Assembly: GCF_020667845.1 (NCBI RefSeq)
Contig: NZ_JAFMPQ010000049.1
Span: 1 to 32,171, forward strand
DNA length: 32,171 bases
Reading direction: 5' to 3'
DNA from: Cognatishimia sp. F0-27
GTDB lineage: Bacteria; Pseudomonadota; Alphaproteobacteria; Rhodobacterales; Rhodobacteraceae
Shown here: piece after piece, positions 32,077-32,171 of the stretch
Position numbering within the stretch: position 1 is the stretch's first letter
Layout of the letters: each line of letters begins with the position of its first letter
The notes under the pieces: generated by a model
What the model was told of the DNA's origin: nothing
What the model saw: only the letters and a program-made list of their open reading frames with translations
The model's database searches: none
Program-made: the position numbers and the translations under genes

Positions 32077-32171
32077 ACCAGAGCCACCAGAGCCACCAGA
32101 GCCACCAGAGCCACCAGAGCCACCAGAGCCACCAGAGCCACCAGAGCCACCAGAGCCACCAGAGCCACCAG
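32077..32171. repeat. 9-bp tandem repeat array (ACCAGAGCC), at least 10.5 copies
   Basis: Ten identical ACCAGAGCC units plus five bases run to the right window edge, so the array continues outside. The period is a multiple of three: plus-strand frames read Pro-Glu-Pro, Thr-Arg-Ala or His-Gln-Ser repeats, and the minus strand can read Ala-Leu-Val. No start codon or ribosome-binding site links it to a gene within the window. The stretch 31934-32076 shows nothing else. Confidence 0.95.

Noticed and set aside
31923-32168. Hydrophobic Ala-Leu-Val repeat protein on the minus strand
   Set aside because: Its start lies inside the microsatellite and the tail is low complexity. It is a by-product of the 9-bp repeat.

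Overview
The window is a GC-rich alphaproteobacterial chromosome segment, most likely from the Rhodobacteraceae (Roseobacter group). Support comes from the RNase P RNA type, the complete beta-hydroxyaspartate-cycle cluster in the same arrangement as in Paracoccus, the bufferin-type operon, and two copies of an intergenic element (TTTCTTTGGGCC, 4 nt, ATATCCCGGGG, then a GC hairpin) that I recall from this family. No phage, transposase, integrase, CRISPR array or tRNA was seen.

Layout, left to right. (1) 1-1334: a 28-bp tandem repeat, rnpB on the minus strand, and an alpha/beta hydrolase whose nucleophile serine is replaced by glycine. (2) 1702-7160, all minus strand: two tandem secreted proteins that fuse a LysM domain to a solute-binding-protein fold, a duplicated SnoaL-like protein, an M15-like peptidase fold and a second alpha/beta hydrolase. 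(3) 7543-9543: thrS and its terminator. (4) 9748-12594: a four-gene bufferin operon, made of a Cys-rich DUF2282 precursor, a DUF692 multinuclear iron enzyme, a DUF2063 partner and a DoxX-family membrane protein. (5) 13010-14122: a small membrane protein coupled to an ArsC/Spx-like protein, and a divergent cold-shock protein. (6) 14344-16264: divergent metR and metF with a MetR-like operator between them. (7) 16391-22110: bhcR divergent from bhcABCD. Its products turn glyoxylate plus glycine into aspartate/oxaloacetate, as expected for a marine bacterium using phytoplankton glycolate. (8) 22190-27253, minus strand: acyl-CoA dehydrogenase, ADP-forming-type acyl-CoA synthetase, CaiD-like hydratase and a BKACE enzyme. 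This looks like gamma-butyrobetaine/carnitine-type quaternary amine catabolism. (9) 27439-31879: an Asp/Glu racemase-family enzyme and a GntR regulator divergent from an acetolactate-synthase-like ThDP enzyme, then a LysR regulator. (10) The right edge is an array of 9-bp repeats cut by the window end.

The strongest biology is the complete bhc pathway with two matched operator-like palindromes, and the bufferin operon with a perfect hairpin placed to separate precursor from enzyme expression. Less explained items are the LysM/solute-binding fusion pair, the ThDP/racemase cluster with its CTGTATACAG operator, the dispersed hairpin element lying between bhcC and bhcD, and two enzymes with substituted catalytic residues. 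All calls are from reading the sequence; no database search was run.
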